From CAZACQ01 sp964483725 (GTDB lineage Bacteria; Patescibacteriota; Gracilibacteria; Absconditabacterales; Absconditicoccaceae): a stretch of DNA of 55,695 bases. The stretch is taken from positions 1 through 55,695 of the forward strand of contig CAZACQ010000004.1 in NCBI GenBank assembly GCA_964483725.1, given 5' to 3'. Positions 11,341 to 22,748 of this stretch are shown here, piece after piece. The position numbers and the translations under genes were made by a program. Within the stretch, counting starts at the first letter, position 1. The number at the start of each line of letters is the position of its first letter. The notes below the pieces were generated by a model. It did no database searches, had not been told where the DNA came from, and saw only the letters and a program-made list of their open reading frames with translations.

Positions 11341-11372
11341 TTTATAAATATTACAAAAATAAAACTAAATAA

Positions 11373-11984
11373 CTACTCTTCACTTTCTGTTGAAACTTCT
11401 TCATCTGAAGATTCAAGTTCATCTTCTTCTGGCTCATCCTTAATTTCTACAACAGTAACAATTGGAAGTTCTAAATCATCTTTAATTTCAACCTTATCAG
11501 ATAAGTTTATATCCTTAACAAAAATAACATCATGAACAGAAGCCAAATTAGATACATCTATCTTAATATCATGAGGAAGATCATTAGGTAAAGCCTCAAC
11601 TAATACAGTATCTTTTACTAACTCAACCTTTCATTCAGATTGTTTTTCTATTGGAGCATCTCATTCTAACAATACAGGTATTTCTGCTTCTGTTTTCTCA
11701 TCAGCCTTAACTGCATGGAAATCAACATGAACTAATCTATCAGTTACTGGATGAACAGATATATCATAAATAAGAACTAATTCCTTAATTCAATCTCCTT
11801 CAAGAGATATAGGAGAAGAATAACCTGATTGTTCGAACAACCTCAAGAACTCAAGTTTATCAAAAAAAACTGGAATAGATTCTTCTAAATGCTTACTATA
11901 AACAATTCAAGGTATATTTCACTCTTTTCTTTGTGCTGCAAGTGATTTTCAGAAAACTTCTCTTTTTTTAACTGTTAATTTCAT
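11373..11984 (-). CDS. rplY: 50S ribosomal protein L25/general stress protein Ctc
   Basis: 203 residues. N-terminal 5S rRNA-binding domain (about 1-90; GIPGIVYSKHLEESIPV, then LVHVDFHAV) is followed by the TL5-type C-terminal beta domain (EIPVLLEGDAPIEK, LPNDLPHDIKIDVS). It ends in a very acidic tail of about 30 residues (EEDELESSDEEVSTESEE). This is the long Ctc/TL5 form rather than the short E. coli form. Confidence 0.92.
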
Positions 11985-12010
11985 ATCTAAAACAAAATTA
12001 ATTAATAAAT

Positions 12011-12391
12011 CTATTTACTCAAAAGATTAGATCATTTATTACTTGGAGAAAGTGACCTAAGCTTAGCTTGTCTTCAAATTTTATTTCTTAAATAATAAAG
12101 TTTAGCTCTTCTAACTTTATATTTATCTAACAATGTTACTTTTTCAAAACCTCAAAACGATAAAGGATATATTTTTTCAACAGTAATTCAAGCTGATTTT
12201 CATCTAATTGTAAATGTTCAATCAGGAGAATTTTTTCTCTTAACTTTTATTACTACTCATTTAAATCTCCAAGTTCTTTTATTGTTTCATTCTCAAATTT
12301 GCTCACTAATTTCTAAATATTGTCAAGGAACAATATCTAAATTTGTATATCATTTTTCTTCATACAATTTCTTTAATCTATCAAAATTCAT
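12011..12391 (-). CDS. rplS: 50S ribosomal protein L19
   Basis: 126 residues, slightly longer than usual. The diagnostic segment is VEKIYPLSFGGFEKV followed by KVRRAKLYYLRNKIGRQAKL, as in L19 at the 30S-50S interface. Normal neighbours trmD/rimM are absent; here it lies downstream of two small unknown basic proteins and upstream of rplY. Confidence 0.95.
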
Positions 12392-12416
12392 TTCAAATTC
12401 AATTTAAAACTATAAA

Positions 12417-12551
12417 TTATTTTTTCATAACTTGCGCCTTCCATTTTTTTTGTTGTTCAATTTGTTTTCTAATTTGCATAATAACAACTTTTTCTACTCT
12501 ATTTAGTGCTTTATTTAGCTTTTTCTTTCAATTACTTTTCAATCTACTCAT
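12417..12551 (-). CDS. Very small basic protein, 44 aa
   Basis: An ORF of 44 residues starting MSRLKSNGKKKLNKAL and ending KAQVMKK, very rich in Lys, Gln and Arg, predicted to be one or two helices. It is packed 11 bases after the 85-aa gene and 25 bases before rplS on the same strand. No family recognised. Composition and place in a ribosomal operon suggest RNA or ribosome binding; this is an inference. Confidence 0.55.
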
Positions 12552-12562
12552 AAGAATTATTT

Positions 12563-12820
12563 TTAGGATAGTAAATCATTATAACCTTTTGAATCAGCAA
12601 CTTTCTTTACAAAATCCATGCTAATTCAATACCTCTTCAATTTATCATATGCTTTCTGTTTTGCATTATCAATCCATTTTGTTTGTCACTCCTTTTGCTC
12701 TCTCCTCAACAAAACTATATAAGAATCTACTGCTTTTTTATATTTAATTCAAGACTTTGATCTCTTTCTAGTTATTTTAGAAAGAACATGATTATGTCTT
12801 GCTCTTTTTTGATTACCCAT
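12563..12820 (-). CDS. Small basic protein in the ribosomal block, 85 aa
   Basis: 85 residues, strongly basic: begins MGNQKRARHNHVLSKITRKR, then helical Lys/Tyr/Glu-rich sequence. It is 33 bases downstream of rpsG. Length and helical, Lys-rich character are like ribosomal protein S20, and the early HN...KITRKRSKSGIKYKKA stretch vaguely recalls it, but no convincing S20 motif could be matched. Treated as an unknown probable RNA-binding protein. Confidence 0.65.
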
Positions 12821-12853
12821 AACTTAATTTATTTAGCTTGTAAAATATAAATA

Positions 12854-13324
12854 TTATTTAACATATTTAGCAAGATAAGCATAAGCTTTGTTTGCATCAG
12901 CCATCTTGTGAGTATCTTCTTTCTTTTTAACTGCAGATCATTGGTTAGAATAAGCAGCTAACAATTCTTCAGCTAAAGATTTATACATAGGAACTCATTT
13001 TTTTGATCTTGAAAAATCCAATATCCATTTAGTAGAATAAAAAAACTTTTTATCTGATTTAACTTCTAATGGAACCTGATAAACTGCTCATCATATTCTT
13101 TTAGATTTTACCATAACATTTGGAGCTGCATTTTCTAATGCAACCTCCCACACTGCATAAGGATTCATATGTCAGTTTTTCTTGATCTCTTCTAATGCTT
13201 TATAAAAAATCTTTCTAGCAGTAATTTTTTTTCAATCCTTCATAAGATGATTTATAAATTTTTCTACCTTAGGAGAAGTTGTTGGAATTGAAAAGGAATC
13301 CGCTTTTTTAAACTTTTTTGACAT
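12854..13324 (-). CDS. rpsG: 30S ribosomal protein S7
   Basis: 156 residues, normal length. It nucleates assembly of the 30S head. Family landmarks are VEKFINHLMKDGKK, ALENAAPNVMVKSKRIGG and YQVPLEV, and the C-terminal GSAVKKKEDTHKMADANKAY. It follows rpsL by 34 bases, the conserved str-operon order; the usual fusA does not follow. Confidence 0.96.
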
Positions 13325-13358
13325 GCGATTTCACAAATTAAAAAATAAATATTAAGAA

Positions 13359-13775
13359 TTATTTCTTAGGTTTTTTAGCTCAGTATTTAGATCTAGAAGT
13401 CTTTCTATTCTCAACACCTGAAAGATCATAAGCTCACCTAACAATATGATATTTAACTCATGGTAAGTCTTTAACTCTTCATCACCTAACCAATACAACA
13501 CTATGTTCCTGCAAAGAATGCTTTTCTCAAGGAATATAAGCTATAACTTCCTGTCAATTTGAAAGTCTAACTTTTGCTATTTTTCTTTGAGCAGAATTTG
13601 GTTTTTTAGGAGAAGCAACAGTAACTTTAACACAAACTCATCTTTTAAAAGGAGAAGAATACTCACTTTTCTTATTTCAATTAACTGTATTCACTCAAAA
13701 TTGAAAAGCGGGAGCTTTTGATAATGTCTTTTTCTTACTTCTTCACTTTCTTATTAATTGATTAATTGTAGGCAT
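13359..13775 (-). CDS. rpsL: 30S ribosomal protein S12
   Basis: 138 residues. Decoding-centre protein. The motifs VTVASPKKPNSAQRKIAKVR and RVKDLPGVKYHIVRGAYD are present, with both lysines of the streptomycin-site loops kept. It is the first gene of the minus-strand ribosomal block; a TATAAT box (minus strand, 13794-13799) lies 19 bases before the ATG. Confidence 0.97.
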
Positions 13776-13904
13776 ATGCAAAGATATATTAATATTATAA
13801 AACGACCCCATTACAGGGCATATTTTATTTTAAAAAAAATAAAGTAACAAGTAACAATATAATTAAATAAATTTAAATTTCAAGAGTAAATTTGACATTT
13901 TATT

Positions 13905-13931
13905 AAAAAAACCCCTTAAAAGGGGTTTTTT
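13905..13931 (-). terminator. Rho-independent terminator
   Basis: AAAAACCCCTT / AAGGGGTTTTTT stem followed by a T-run on either strand, 4 bases past the stop codon of the 539-aa surface protein. It separates that gene from the rpsL operon. Confidence 0.9.
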
Positions 13932-13935
13932 AGAT

Positions 13936-15555
13936 TTAATTTCTTGATGTTCTTAATAGATATATTCAAAAGTATACAAATAAGGCAAGCATTAGAAATA
14001 GTATAATATTCATCATTGGTCAAACTTTAACCTTCTCAATACCATCTAGTTTAACAGATTCTCAATCAGAACATTTAGCTTGAACTGCATACCATTTATA
14101 TATTTCTTCTTCAGAATCTGCATCAAATGGATATTCAAATTTAGTATCATCTGTTTCTCAAACTTTTGACATGTCAGATATAGAGGAAGTTTCATCTTCA
14201 GCCATATAGATTTCATAAATATCTGCTCACTCAACCTCATCCCAAGTTAGATAATTAGTTCAATCTTCAGTTTTTGTTCACAAAGTAATTCAAGATACAG
14301 TACAAGAAGGAGATGCCATCATTCAAGCCTCAACTAATACAATATCAGATTCATTTCAGTAAACTTCATCATAAATATCAAGTGGATAAACTCTAACATA
14401 ATAATTATCTCATTCTTCTACATTTTCTAAAGTATATTCATTTTCATCAACTACAGCCTCATATCTATCTGAAGAATCCAAATCTTCTTCTGAAGTTGCA
14501 TATGCAAATTTAAATTTAGGTATTTCTCAGTCAAAAGACCATTCAAAATCTATAGCATCAGATTCTGGAAGTCTTTCAAACCTAATATTCCTAATTGATC
14601 TTTCTTTTTCTACATTAATATGATCAACATTTCTAAAGTTCTCTCAATCTCACATAGCCATAACTTCTACAGACAACTCATAAGATCATGAATCATTCAT
14701 AGTAATAGTTCTTTCAAAAACTCATTCAGAAGTTCTATCCATAGTAAATACATCATAACCTTCTATATTCAAGTCTACAGCTTCAGCACTAGAAGAAGTC
14801 TCAACAGTAATATCTACAGAATCTCATTGTTTAACATCATTTCAAGGTGAAAGTTCTATAGACTTAAACAATTCTTCCTCATCTGGCTCATGAGTAAAAT
14901 TAATATCATCAGATTGTCATACAACATTTCAATCAATACCAACTAGATCAACTCTTAAAGTAAGCTCTCCAGCTCACTGACCATCAACATATGTATTGAA
15001 GTCTCAATTCTCGTCAGTTATATCGTCTCTTACCATTTCATCATTAATAAATATTTCATATATTGTATTTGGAGCATCAGTAGAACCAATAACATTTATT
15101 GAATGAGAAGTGTGAGTACTTCAATCTACAGGAGAATCAACATTTACATCAAATTCCATTCAATCAGCTCAAGAATCAATAGTAATATTAGTTGATCAAG
15201 ATACATCAGCATCCATCAAATCTTCAACTTCTACTTCAAAATCTCAAGTATCTCTAAATATCAATCATTTTGTAAATGTAACTTCTCACTGATCTTCTGC
15301 TTTAAATTCATAAAATCCATCACTTGGAAACTCAACATCAGCATCAAAATTGTCTCATCAAATCAACATCATAACATCTCATTCATAGTCCTCAACAACA
15401 TCTCAATCATCATCAACAGCTTTAATAGTCATATCCAAAGTTTCATTTGGAGATGCAATATCTTTTTCTATCTCAACATCAAAGCTTGAAACATAAGCAT
15501 ATGATGAGCTTGATAAAAACAACAAAGAGAATAAAATAGCAATAATTTTTTTCAT
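13936..15555 (-). CDS. Large secreted multi-domain beta protein with C-terminal anchor
   Basis: 539 residues. Signal peptide at residues 1-20 (MKKIIAILFSLLFLSSSSYA). The rest is several Ig-like/fibronectin-like beta modules of about 85-100 residues (e.g. SPNETLDMTIKAVDDDGDVV, VDSPVDGSTH, LSPGNDVKQGDSVDITVE), and two late FN3-like units with WSFDGEIPKFKFAYA and LTWDEVEGADIYEIYMAE. The C-terminus is KVKVGP, a hydrophobic helix and LLRTSRN. It is probably displayed on the cell surface and may be an adhesin or envelope structural protein. The VGP tail matches the protein at 8061. Confidence 0.82.
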
Positions 15556-15580
15556 TTTTAAATATTTTTATAATATAAAT

Positions 15581-16054
15581 CTAGTTTGTACTTGTGATAG
15601 ACAAAGACTCAGTTGTTCAGTCAGTAAAACTTACTGTAAGATCAGATATATTTAAGTCTGGTCTTTCATCCATATCAATTTGTAGAACTTCATCTCATTG
15701 TTCTATACTTCATAATCAAGTTACAATAAACTTAACAAATCAATCTCATGAACTTGTAGAATATGAGTAATTAGAAGAAACTATATCTTCTTTTATAGTA
15801 ATTTCTGATGAATCATATACTATATCAAAACTCATACTAGACAATCACTCTATATTCTTATTAGATTCAATCAATAATTTATCTCACTCAAAATAAGCAA
15901 CAACATCTCAAAGCATAACTTGATCTTCCTCCTCTACTCATAGTATATCAGCTTTTAAAAAGTCAGTCCTACTTACAAAGAACATAACTATAAAAGCTAA
16001 AACTAAAGCTATAATTAATGCTAGTGCATTTTCTTTCACAACACCAAGCTTCAT
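15581..16054 (-). CDS. Membrane-anchored cohesin-like protein, 157 aa
   Basis: One N-terminal membrane helix (about residues 10-27) after a short basic segment, then a single extracellular beta domain. The pattern LGDVVAYFES...SMSFDIVYDSSEITI...GEQGDEVL-type spacing, with a final strand, is like a cohesin/dockerin-partner beta sandwich. It is 25 bases upstream of the large surface protein on the same strand and probably works with it. The domain call is by pattern only. Confidence 0.6.
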
Positions 16055-16138
16055 TTTTTATTAGTTATTCAATTAAAACAATTATATTATAAGCAAATAT
16101 AATAAAAAATCAAATTTTTAAAAGATTTTTTATTAAAA

Positions 16139-17182
16139 TTAATTATTTAGGTATTGACTTCTTTTAATATTATGTTCTTGATTATTTTTTGATGGATGTA
16201 AATTTCAAGAATTATCATGCAAGTAAAAATAATAATCAGTATTTTCAAAATTCAATACTGCATCTATACTAGAAATATGAGGACTTACTATTGCAGTTGG
16301 AGTTAGTCAAGAATTCTGTCTTGTATTATACAAATTAGAAGAATCATTTAGATTAGCAACAATATCATCTACAGTACAATTGATGTATCAAGTTCAAAGT
16401 CAATAACATAAGCTAATATCAGCATCTAACCTTCGTCAACTATCAAGCCTATTTATAAATATTCATGATATCAAAGGTTTATTTTCATCATTATTTTCTT
16501 CTTTTTCTACTATAGAAGCTAAAGTAATTATATCATCAATTTCAAATTCATATGAATATCAAGCTTGAGATAAATTATCATTAAAATTAAAAAAATCTTC
16601 ACCATACTTATCCCATATCCTATTTTTAAAGTTTTCTAACTGTAAGTATACAAGTTGATCTATTATGTCTTTTGATATATCTATCCTATATGTATCAGGG
16701 TATAAATATCATTCTAGTATTTCAATATCATTATTTTTTTCTAGGAAGTCATACCTATCTTTATAACTTGATATAATATCTTCATTTTTTATAAAATTAA
16801 CATAATCTCAAGAATCTATATAATCATTAGAATATAAATAATAATCTACATCATATGAAGACCATCACTCCAAAAGTCTAATATCTATAAAAACTGTTTC
16901 AGGTCAAGATTTTAATGAGTCAAAAAAATCTGATTTTGAATAAGATCATGAAAAAGTATATAATCAAGGTCTTATATCATCAGGCAAATCATTTAAAATT
17001 CAATATAAATTAAAAGAAAGTTTATCAAATTCTGAAAACTGAAGCAAAACATCATTAAATGTTTCTCATTTACTTATCACCAACTCATATTCTCAATCAA
17101 AATAAATATCTTTGTTTATAAAATAGTAAAAAATAAATATTATAAAGAACAAAAACATTAAGCTTAAAATTATTTTTCTCAT
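16139..17182 (-). CDS. mltG: Endolytic murein transglycosylase MltG (YceG-like)
   Basis: 347 residues. A membrane helix at about 4-22, then the YceG domain: LEGYLYPDTYRI, ASIVEKEENDENKPLISGIFINRL (first Glu of EKE is catalytic in the family), RLDADISLCYGL and YNTRQNSGLTPTAIVSP. The enzyme cuts nascent peptidoglycan strands and releases them from the membrane. It agrees with murC in showing that the cell makes its own peptidoglycan. One CGA codon is seen at 16433. Confidence 0.9.
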
Positions 17183-17234
17183 ATCTTATATATATTTTAA
17201 AACAATAAATAAGTATATATAATATTTTAAAATA

Positions 17235-17267
17235 AAAAATCAACATAAATAAATTATGTTGATTTTT
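17235..17267 (-). terminator. Terminator after the RNase J gene
   Basis: A 14-bp stem AAAAATCAACATAA / TTATGTTGATTTTT with a 5-base loop, 7 bases past the RNase J stop on the minus strand. Confidence 0.85.
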
Positions 17268-17273
17268 ATTTAA

Positions 17274-19145
17274 CTATTTCTTATCTTCACCTTGTTCTTC
17301 TAAAGTCATTCAAACTAAAGATTCTTCTGTAGGAGTATCATCTTTAGGTTCTCATTGATTGTCTCTATTAATATAAACAAACATAGGCATTATCATAGGA
17401 GACCTTCATAAAATTTTCAACAAATAAGATCACAGATCATCTTTTATTACTTTAAGAATATCTTTAGTTGAATTACCCTTTTTTAATAATTCATAATACC
17501 TTTTTTTTGCAAATTCTACAACATTAGTATGAATTTTTTTAACTTCAGATGAATAAACAAAACCTCTAGATTCTATTTGTATATTTCATACTAAATCTTT
17601 ATTTGTAGAATCTATTTTAAATATCAAGGAAACTATTCAATTTTCAGACATTATTTTTCTTGCTTTCATTACATACTCTCAAGATAAATGTCATATTCAT
17701 TTTCAATCAACCATAACAGTATCCAATTTAATTTTTTCTTCGGGAACTATTATATCATCATCATACATTTCTACTATACTTCAGTTTTCGATTGGCATAA
17801 GAATATTTTTTTCTGACATTCACATATCTTGTGCAACTCATTTATGATAATATCTAAGTCTAGCATCTGTATAAAATGGCAAGAAATATTCAGGCTTAAT
17901 TAAATTCAACATTAACTTATGATCTTCTTGATAACCATGTCAAGATGCATGAATATCAAGTTCAGAGTTAGTAACTAGATTAATATCTTGTATAACAAGA
18001 TCATTAAGCATTTTACTTACACTAGCTTCATTTCAAGGTATAGTAGAAGAAGACATCAATACAGTATCTCATTTCTTTAACTTGAAACTAGTATGATCTC
18101 ATCTTGCAATTCTAGCAAGTCAACTAAATTCTTCTCATTGAGCTCAAGTAGAAAGTATAACAACTCTATCTGAAGGCATATTATCTACATCTGCACTAAG
18201 TTTACGAACACATCACCTAGGAACATCTAAATATCAAAGTTCTTTACATATTTCAACATTATTAATCATTGATCTTCACTCCAAAAAAACTACTTTATCA
18301 TATTTAATTGCATTTTGTATAATTTGTATAATTCTACCAACATTTGAAGCAAAAGTTGCAATAACAATCCTTGATGGAGCCGTTTTAATTATATTTTCTA
18401 AGTTTTCTCAGATTACTTTTTCAGAAATAGCCCATCATTTTCTTTCAGCTCAAAGACTATCTCATATATATAGTCTAACTCACTCAAGACCAATTCTTGC
18501 TATTTTTCATAGATCTGCAGGCTTATCTATTGCCGGAGTATAATCAATTTTAAAGTCAGCAGAATTAAATATTAATCATTTAGGAGTATGAATAGCCAGA
18601 GCTAATGTTTCTGGGATATTATGATTAACTGGTACAAACTCAATATTAAATGCTCATAATTTGATTATATCACTATCTGGGTTTACTATTTTACTTTTTA
18701 ATTTCTTTGCATCTCTTGGATTGTCAAAAGTTTTTTTAACGATTCACAAAGTCAAAGGAGTTGTATATACTGTAGGATAATCCAACTCTGGCACAATATG
18801 TCTAAGTGCTCATATATGATCCAAGTGTCAATGAGTTAAAATTATTCATCTAATTTTATGTTTATTCTTTTTAAGATAAGATATATCAGGTATCAAATAA
18901 TCTGCTCACATAGTTTCATCAGCTGCAAATTCCATACCTGCATCAACAATTATTATATCATCTTTATATTCAAGGAATATACATTGTCATACTTGCTCTA
19001 ATCATAAAAGACTTCAAATTCTAACTGGAGTTTCTCACTTTTTCTTTTTTGTATTGATTTCATAATTTTTTTTAGTATTTACTTTACTTGTATTTTTTCT
19101 TTTAATGTCTAAATTAACATTAGTATTTGGAGAAATATTTGTCAT
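17274..19145 (-). CDS. rnj: Ribonuclease J
   Basis: 623 residues. A metallo-beta-lactamase/beta-CASP nuclease that degrades and matures RNA (5'-3' exonuclease and endonuclease). Residues 1 to about 38 are a basic Lys/Asn-rich extension. The metal motif THGHLDHIGAL follows DYLIPDIS, with further ligands in VNHNIPET and NSADFKID. The beta-CASP motifs ATFASNVGRI and LSTGAQGE are seen, and HASGHGYQEDHKLML is the C-terminal metal motif. A C-terminal domain of about 150 residues ends in an acidic tail. It starts 38 bases from the divergent methyltransferase gene. Confidence 0.95.
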
Positions 19146-19183
19146 CTAAGTTTATTTTTAATATATAAATTTATTTAAAATCA

Positions 19184-19732
19184 ATGTCTATGAAAGATAC
19201 AATAACACAAATAAAACAAAATTGTATTACAAATAATGTACCTTGCATAAGTAAAAATACAGAAGTATTTTTAAATGACTTTTTAATTAGAAAAAAGCCT
19301 AAAAATATTTTGGAAATATGAAGTGCAATTTGATACAGCACCATATTTCAAGCCAGTATAATACAAAAACGAGATGCTAGGCTTTATTGATTTGAAATTT
19401 CCAAGAATGCTTATAAACAAGCACTTGATAATATAAACAAATCAAAATTATGAAATATTAATATCTATAATTTTGACTTTTTAAGATTCCCACTTAAAAA
19501 AGTCCTTAAAAAAGCTGATTTTGTGTTTGTAGATGCACAAAAAACAGATTATAAAAAATACCTAGAAAAATTGATAAATACATACAAAGAAAATTTTAGT
19601 ATTATAATGGACGATGTATATAAGTTTGAATACAAGATGACTACATTATATGAATTTGTTGAAAAAAATCAACTAAATTATAAACTTTATAAGTTAGATA
19701 ATGACGATTGAATAATGCTAATAGAAGTTTAA
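19184..19732 (+). CDS. O-methyltransferase family protein
   Basis: 182 residues of a SAM-dependent class I methyltransferase fold. Motif I is ILEIGSAIGYST (glycines include TGA), the acidic end of strand 2 is LYGFEIS, and ADFVFVDAQKTDY corresponds to strand 4 of caffeoyl-CoA-type O-methyltransferases; a later strand reads IIMDDVYKF. It is shorter than the usual 210-220 residues. The substrate is unknown; small-molecule or tRNA 5-hydroxyuridine methylation are possibilities. An upstream alternative start is absent; ATG at 19190 is also possible. Confidence 0.8.
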
Positions 19733-19734
19733 TA

Positions 19735-20139
19735 TTAGTAATTATCAACATTATCCAAAGAATTTAAAGATACATCTATTTCATTTTTTTCTAGCTTAAC
19801 TTTTAAATCATCAAGTAGAATTCATTCACAATAGATATAGTCACAAGATTGAAAAAAATCATTGTCCAAAGCATTTGAAGACTGTATTATACAAAATGAT
19901 TTCTCATCATCTTTTATATAATAATTCATATTTCAATCATTATCCACAATAGCCTTTATATATATATTATTTATATCATATTCTCAAGGGAAAGACAATA
20001 TTATATTATCATCTTTTCAATATATTATATCATCTCATATTTTTTTTCTAAGATTAATAAGATTATCATACTCTCAATCTTGAGAAAAAAATAAAATAGA
20101 ATCAATTAAATATCACAAATCATCTTTTTTAACTTCCAT
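19735..20139 (-). CDS. Hypothetical protein, possibly degenerate UlaG-type beta-lactamase fold
   Basis: 134 residues, convergent with the methyltransferase (stops 2 bases apart). The strand-rich sequence includes IILSFPGEYDINNIYIKAI, which resembles the GPGEYE strand of UlaG-like metallo-beta-lactamase proteins often found in CPR genomes. No HxHxDH metal motif is present, so it would not be a standard hydrolase. The resemblance is weak. Confidence 0.55.
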
Positions 20140-20163
20140 TTTTACAATTTTAATATATAAATT

Positions 20164-20550
20164 TTATGAGAAAAAGTTTGGATTTATCATATACAATATT
20201 ACTCAAGATGCTCAAAGCAAAAGTATTCAAACTATAACTTTTATTATTAATTCTTTTCACTTTCAATAACTAGATTGGTCAGCTCAAGACATAGTAATGA
20301 GAACTCATCAAGCTACAAGCATTAAGAAAGCCACAACTAATGTAAGTGTAATAACAATTCTTGAAACTCATCACATTAATCTTGGGAAAGCTTCATCAGA
20401 CTCTTCTCTTTCTATACAGTTTCACACATATGGAACATTAGTATTAAGCTCAATTCAATCACAGTCTGATCACCCTGATTCTCATCAACCATCAGCAAAT
20501 GTTAATAGAGGTGAAAATAAAAATATAATAAATAACAATAACTTTTTCAT
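20164..20550 (-). CDS. Small VirB2/TrbC-like membrane protein (pilin-like)
   Basis: 128 residues. A signal peptide (residues 1-19, ...LLTFA|DGG) precedes a short Cys-containing loop (SDCDG...VGNCIE, two Cys that could form a disulfide). Two hydrophobic helices follow (about 62-85 and 98-120) around a basic turn (SYGKGKELIIK). This is the layout of VirB2/TrbC pilins seen in CPR genomes with VirB4. It may belong with the secretion genes at 1-4.1 kb although 16 kb away. Confidence 0.7.
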
Positions 20551-20572
20551 TTTTATTTTTTTATTTTTAAAA

Positions 20573-21013
20573 CTATATTTTAGATAATATTAGCTCATTA
20601 AGTAAATTTCAGTCAACTCTAGCTCAATATTTTGACATTATGTTTTTTATTACTTTTCACCTTTCTTTATTAAGATCAGAAATATTTTCAAGTTCATTAT
20701 CTAAAATTTCCAACAACTCAGATTCAGATAGTTTTTTTGGCATATATCATTCTAATACTTTTAATTGTTCCAATTCAAATTCTAATTCTGAATGATTATT
20801 TGATTTTTTTAAGTAATCAATTGTCTCATTTTTTGATTTAATCTCTTTTTGAATCAACTTAAAAACTTCTCAGTCAGACAAGCTTTCTCATAAATTTTCC
20901 TTTTCTTTATATTTAAGCTGAGATATAAGGTAAGATAATGCACTTTTTTTAACCACATTCTTTTCTTTAAAAGCTTTTTTATAATCAGAAATTATATTTT
21001 CATAAACAGACAT
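20573..21013 (-). CDS. yqeY: GatB/YqeY domain protein
   Basis: 146 residues, family length. The helical YqeY fold resembles the tail domain of the GatB amidotransferase subunit. Typical signs are the N-terminal KKAFKEKNVVKKSALSYLIS, VLEGYMPKKLSESEL (the YLPKQLSEEEL motif), and ERGKVIKNIMSKYGARVDG near the end. Exact role unknown; it is often linked to tRNA-dependent amidation or translation. Confidence 0.9.
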
Positions 21014-21118
21014 ATATTATATGTATAATAATAAAGTTACATTTAGATTATAATAAAAACTAAACAATTTGCAAGCAATGATTAATTATTTTTTAATATA
21101 TGAATACAAATAGTCATA

Positions 21119-21751
21119 TTATAACAATCTAAAAGAAGGTAATGCTTTAGACATAACATTATCTACTCATCATATAGCTTCATTATAATAAAGTAAGTTT
21201 GATGAGAGAGTTTTGTATATATCAATTTTTGTTCTTTGAAAATGCAGTCAATAATAAAATTCAGCTTGTTTTACTAAATCCTTTTCATTAAATGGACTTT
21301 TTCTTGATCTATATTCTCAAATCAGATGTCTTGCAATAGAATTATTTGCAAGTCATAAAAAGTCTCAAGTTTGAAGCAATTCATCTATCCTAGATTTTGG
21401 CAACAATTCTCATTTTAGTATTAGAAAAGAAATATAAGAAATATACCTCGCTGTAGAGAATGCTTCAGTAGAAATTAAATTATTTTTCTTAAATGTATAC
21501 ATAAAAAACATTTCTATATAAGATTTAAGTGTATCAGCATCTATATGTTCAATATCATAAGAGTTTAAAATTTCATTAATTTCATCTGAAAATTTTGATA
21601 ATTCACTTAATACTGCCTGCATTTCAAAATTTGTATATTCAGAAGACTCAATTCATTGTTCATTTTTATCATCTGACTCTTCTATCCCTAATCACAAACC
21701 ACTTAATTCTTTTCTTTTAAAATATTTTTCAAAGCTTATAACTTCTCACAT
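21119..21751 (-). CDS. Hypothetical protein, 210 aa
   Basis: 210 residues, soluble, mainly helical, acidic in the first 80 residues and more basic later (EYRSRKSPFNEKDLVKQAEF). No motif recognised. Its second codon is TGA (Gly). It is a separate transcription unit candidate between yqeY and the pseudouridine synthase gene. Confidence 0.7.
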
Positions 21752-21816
21752 AACTATATATATTATAATTATAAATATACAGAAACTATATAAACTTTTT
21801 ATATTAAAATGTCAAG

Positions 21817-22722
21817 TTAAAATAAATCTGGGTTTTTTATAGAAATATAATCTCAATATAAGTCATTAAATTCTAATAAAGAACAACTCAACATCAATTT
21901 ATGATATTTAGCTATTTTTTTTGATGAATATAAATAGTCACCCAAAATTTCAGCTCAATTAGATGATAAATGATATCTTATTTGATGAGTACGTCAGGTT
22001 AATATTTCTATATCAATATCATAAAATTCTCATACTTCATATATAGACAAAATTTTAGTAACTCATTCCTTTATTATAGGGTTTGGAACCAAAGGAACAA
22101 CATCCTGTTTTATATAAAAAGGTTTAGGTTTAGAAAAAATAGTATTTTTAAAATCTTTTATATAAACTCTTGCTTTATAAAATTTTCTCAAATCAGTAGA
22201 AATATTATCATAATCTGCAGAACTATCTGACTTTGATTTAAATAGATTCGAAAAATATGATAGTCATTTTTCAGTTTTGGCTATTATCATAGGTCAATCA
22301 GTTTCTTTGTCCAATCTATGTATCAATCAGGCTCTAATAAAGTTTCAAATACTTGGTAAGTTCTTATATCTGTTAGCAATAAATCATACAACACTTGGGG
22401 TAGAAATATCTCGTACACTTCAAGGATGAGAAAGCACTCATTTGGGTTTATTAACAAGTAGATAATCGTCCTTTTCTAAAAGTATATCTAAATCAACATA
22501 AGACAAGTCAGATAATATATCTCAAGTTAAATATCTTTCGAAGTTATCAATTGATATATTATCTCATTCTTTTAATTTATAAGATTTTTTAACTATTTTA
22601 TTATTAACAAGAACTCATCATCTATCAATTATATGATGGAAAAAATTTCTTGAATATCAAAACTTAACAGTAAGGTATTTATCTATCCTATCTCATAATC
22701 AATCATATACAAAACTATCCAT
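21817..22722 (-). CDS. RluA-family pseudouridine synthase
   Basis: 301 residues. An S4-like RNA-binding start (FGYSRNFFHHIIDRGGVLVNNK) is followed by the catalytic domain with VNKPKGVLSHPG, the signature HRLDKETDG holding the catalytic Asp, and LTGRTHQIRYHL. It isomerises uridines in rRNA or tRNA; which site (RluC, RluD or another) cannot be told. A CGA codon at 22411 lies in SHPGSV(CGA)DIS, where Trp would fit the family at least as well as Arg. Confidence 0.92.
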
Positions 22723-22748
22723 AACTTTGATTTAAAATTATACAAAAA

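Noticed and set aside
13801..13835. Possible ribosomal leader or riboswitch upstream of rpsL
   Set aside because: A short GC-richer patch (GACCCCATTACAGGGCA) forms only a weak stem; not enough to call a regulatory RNA.
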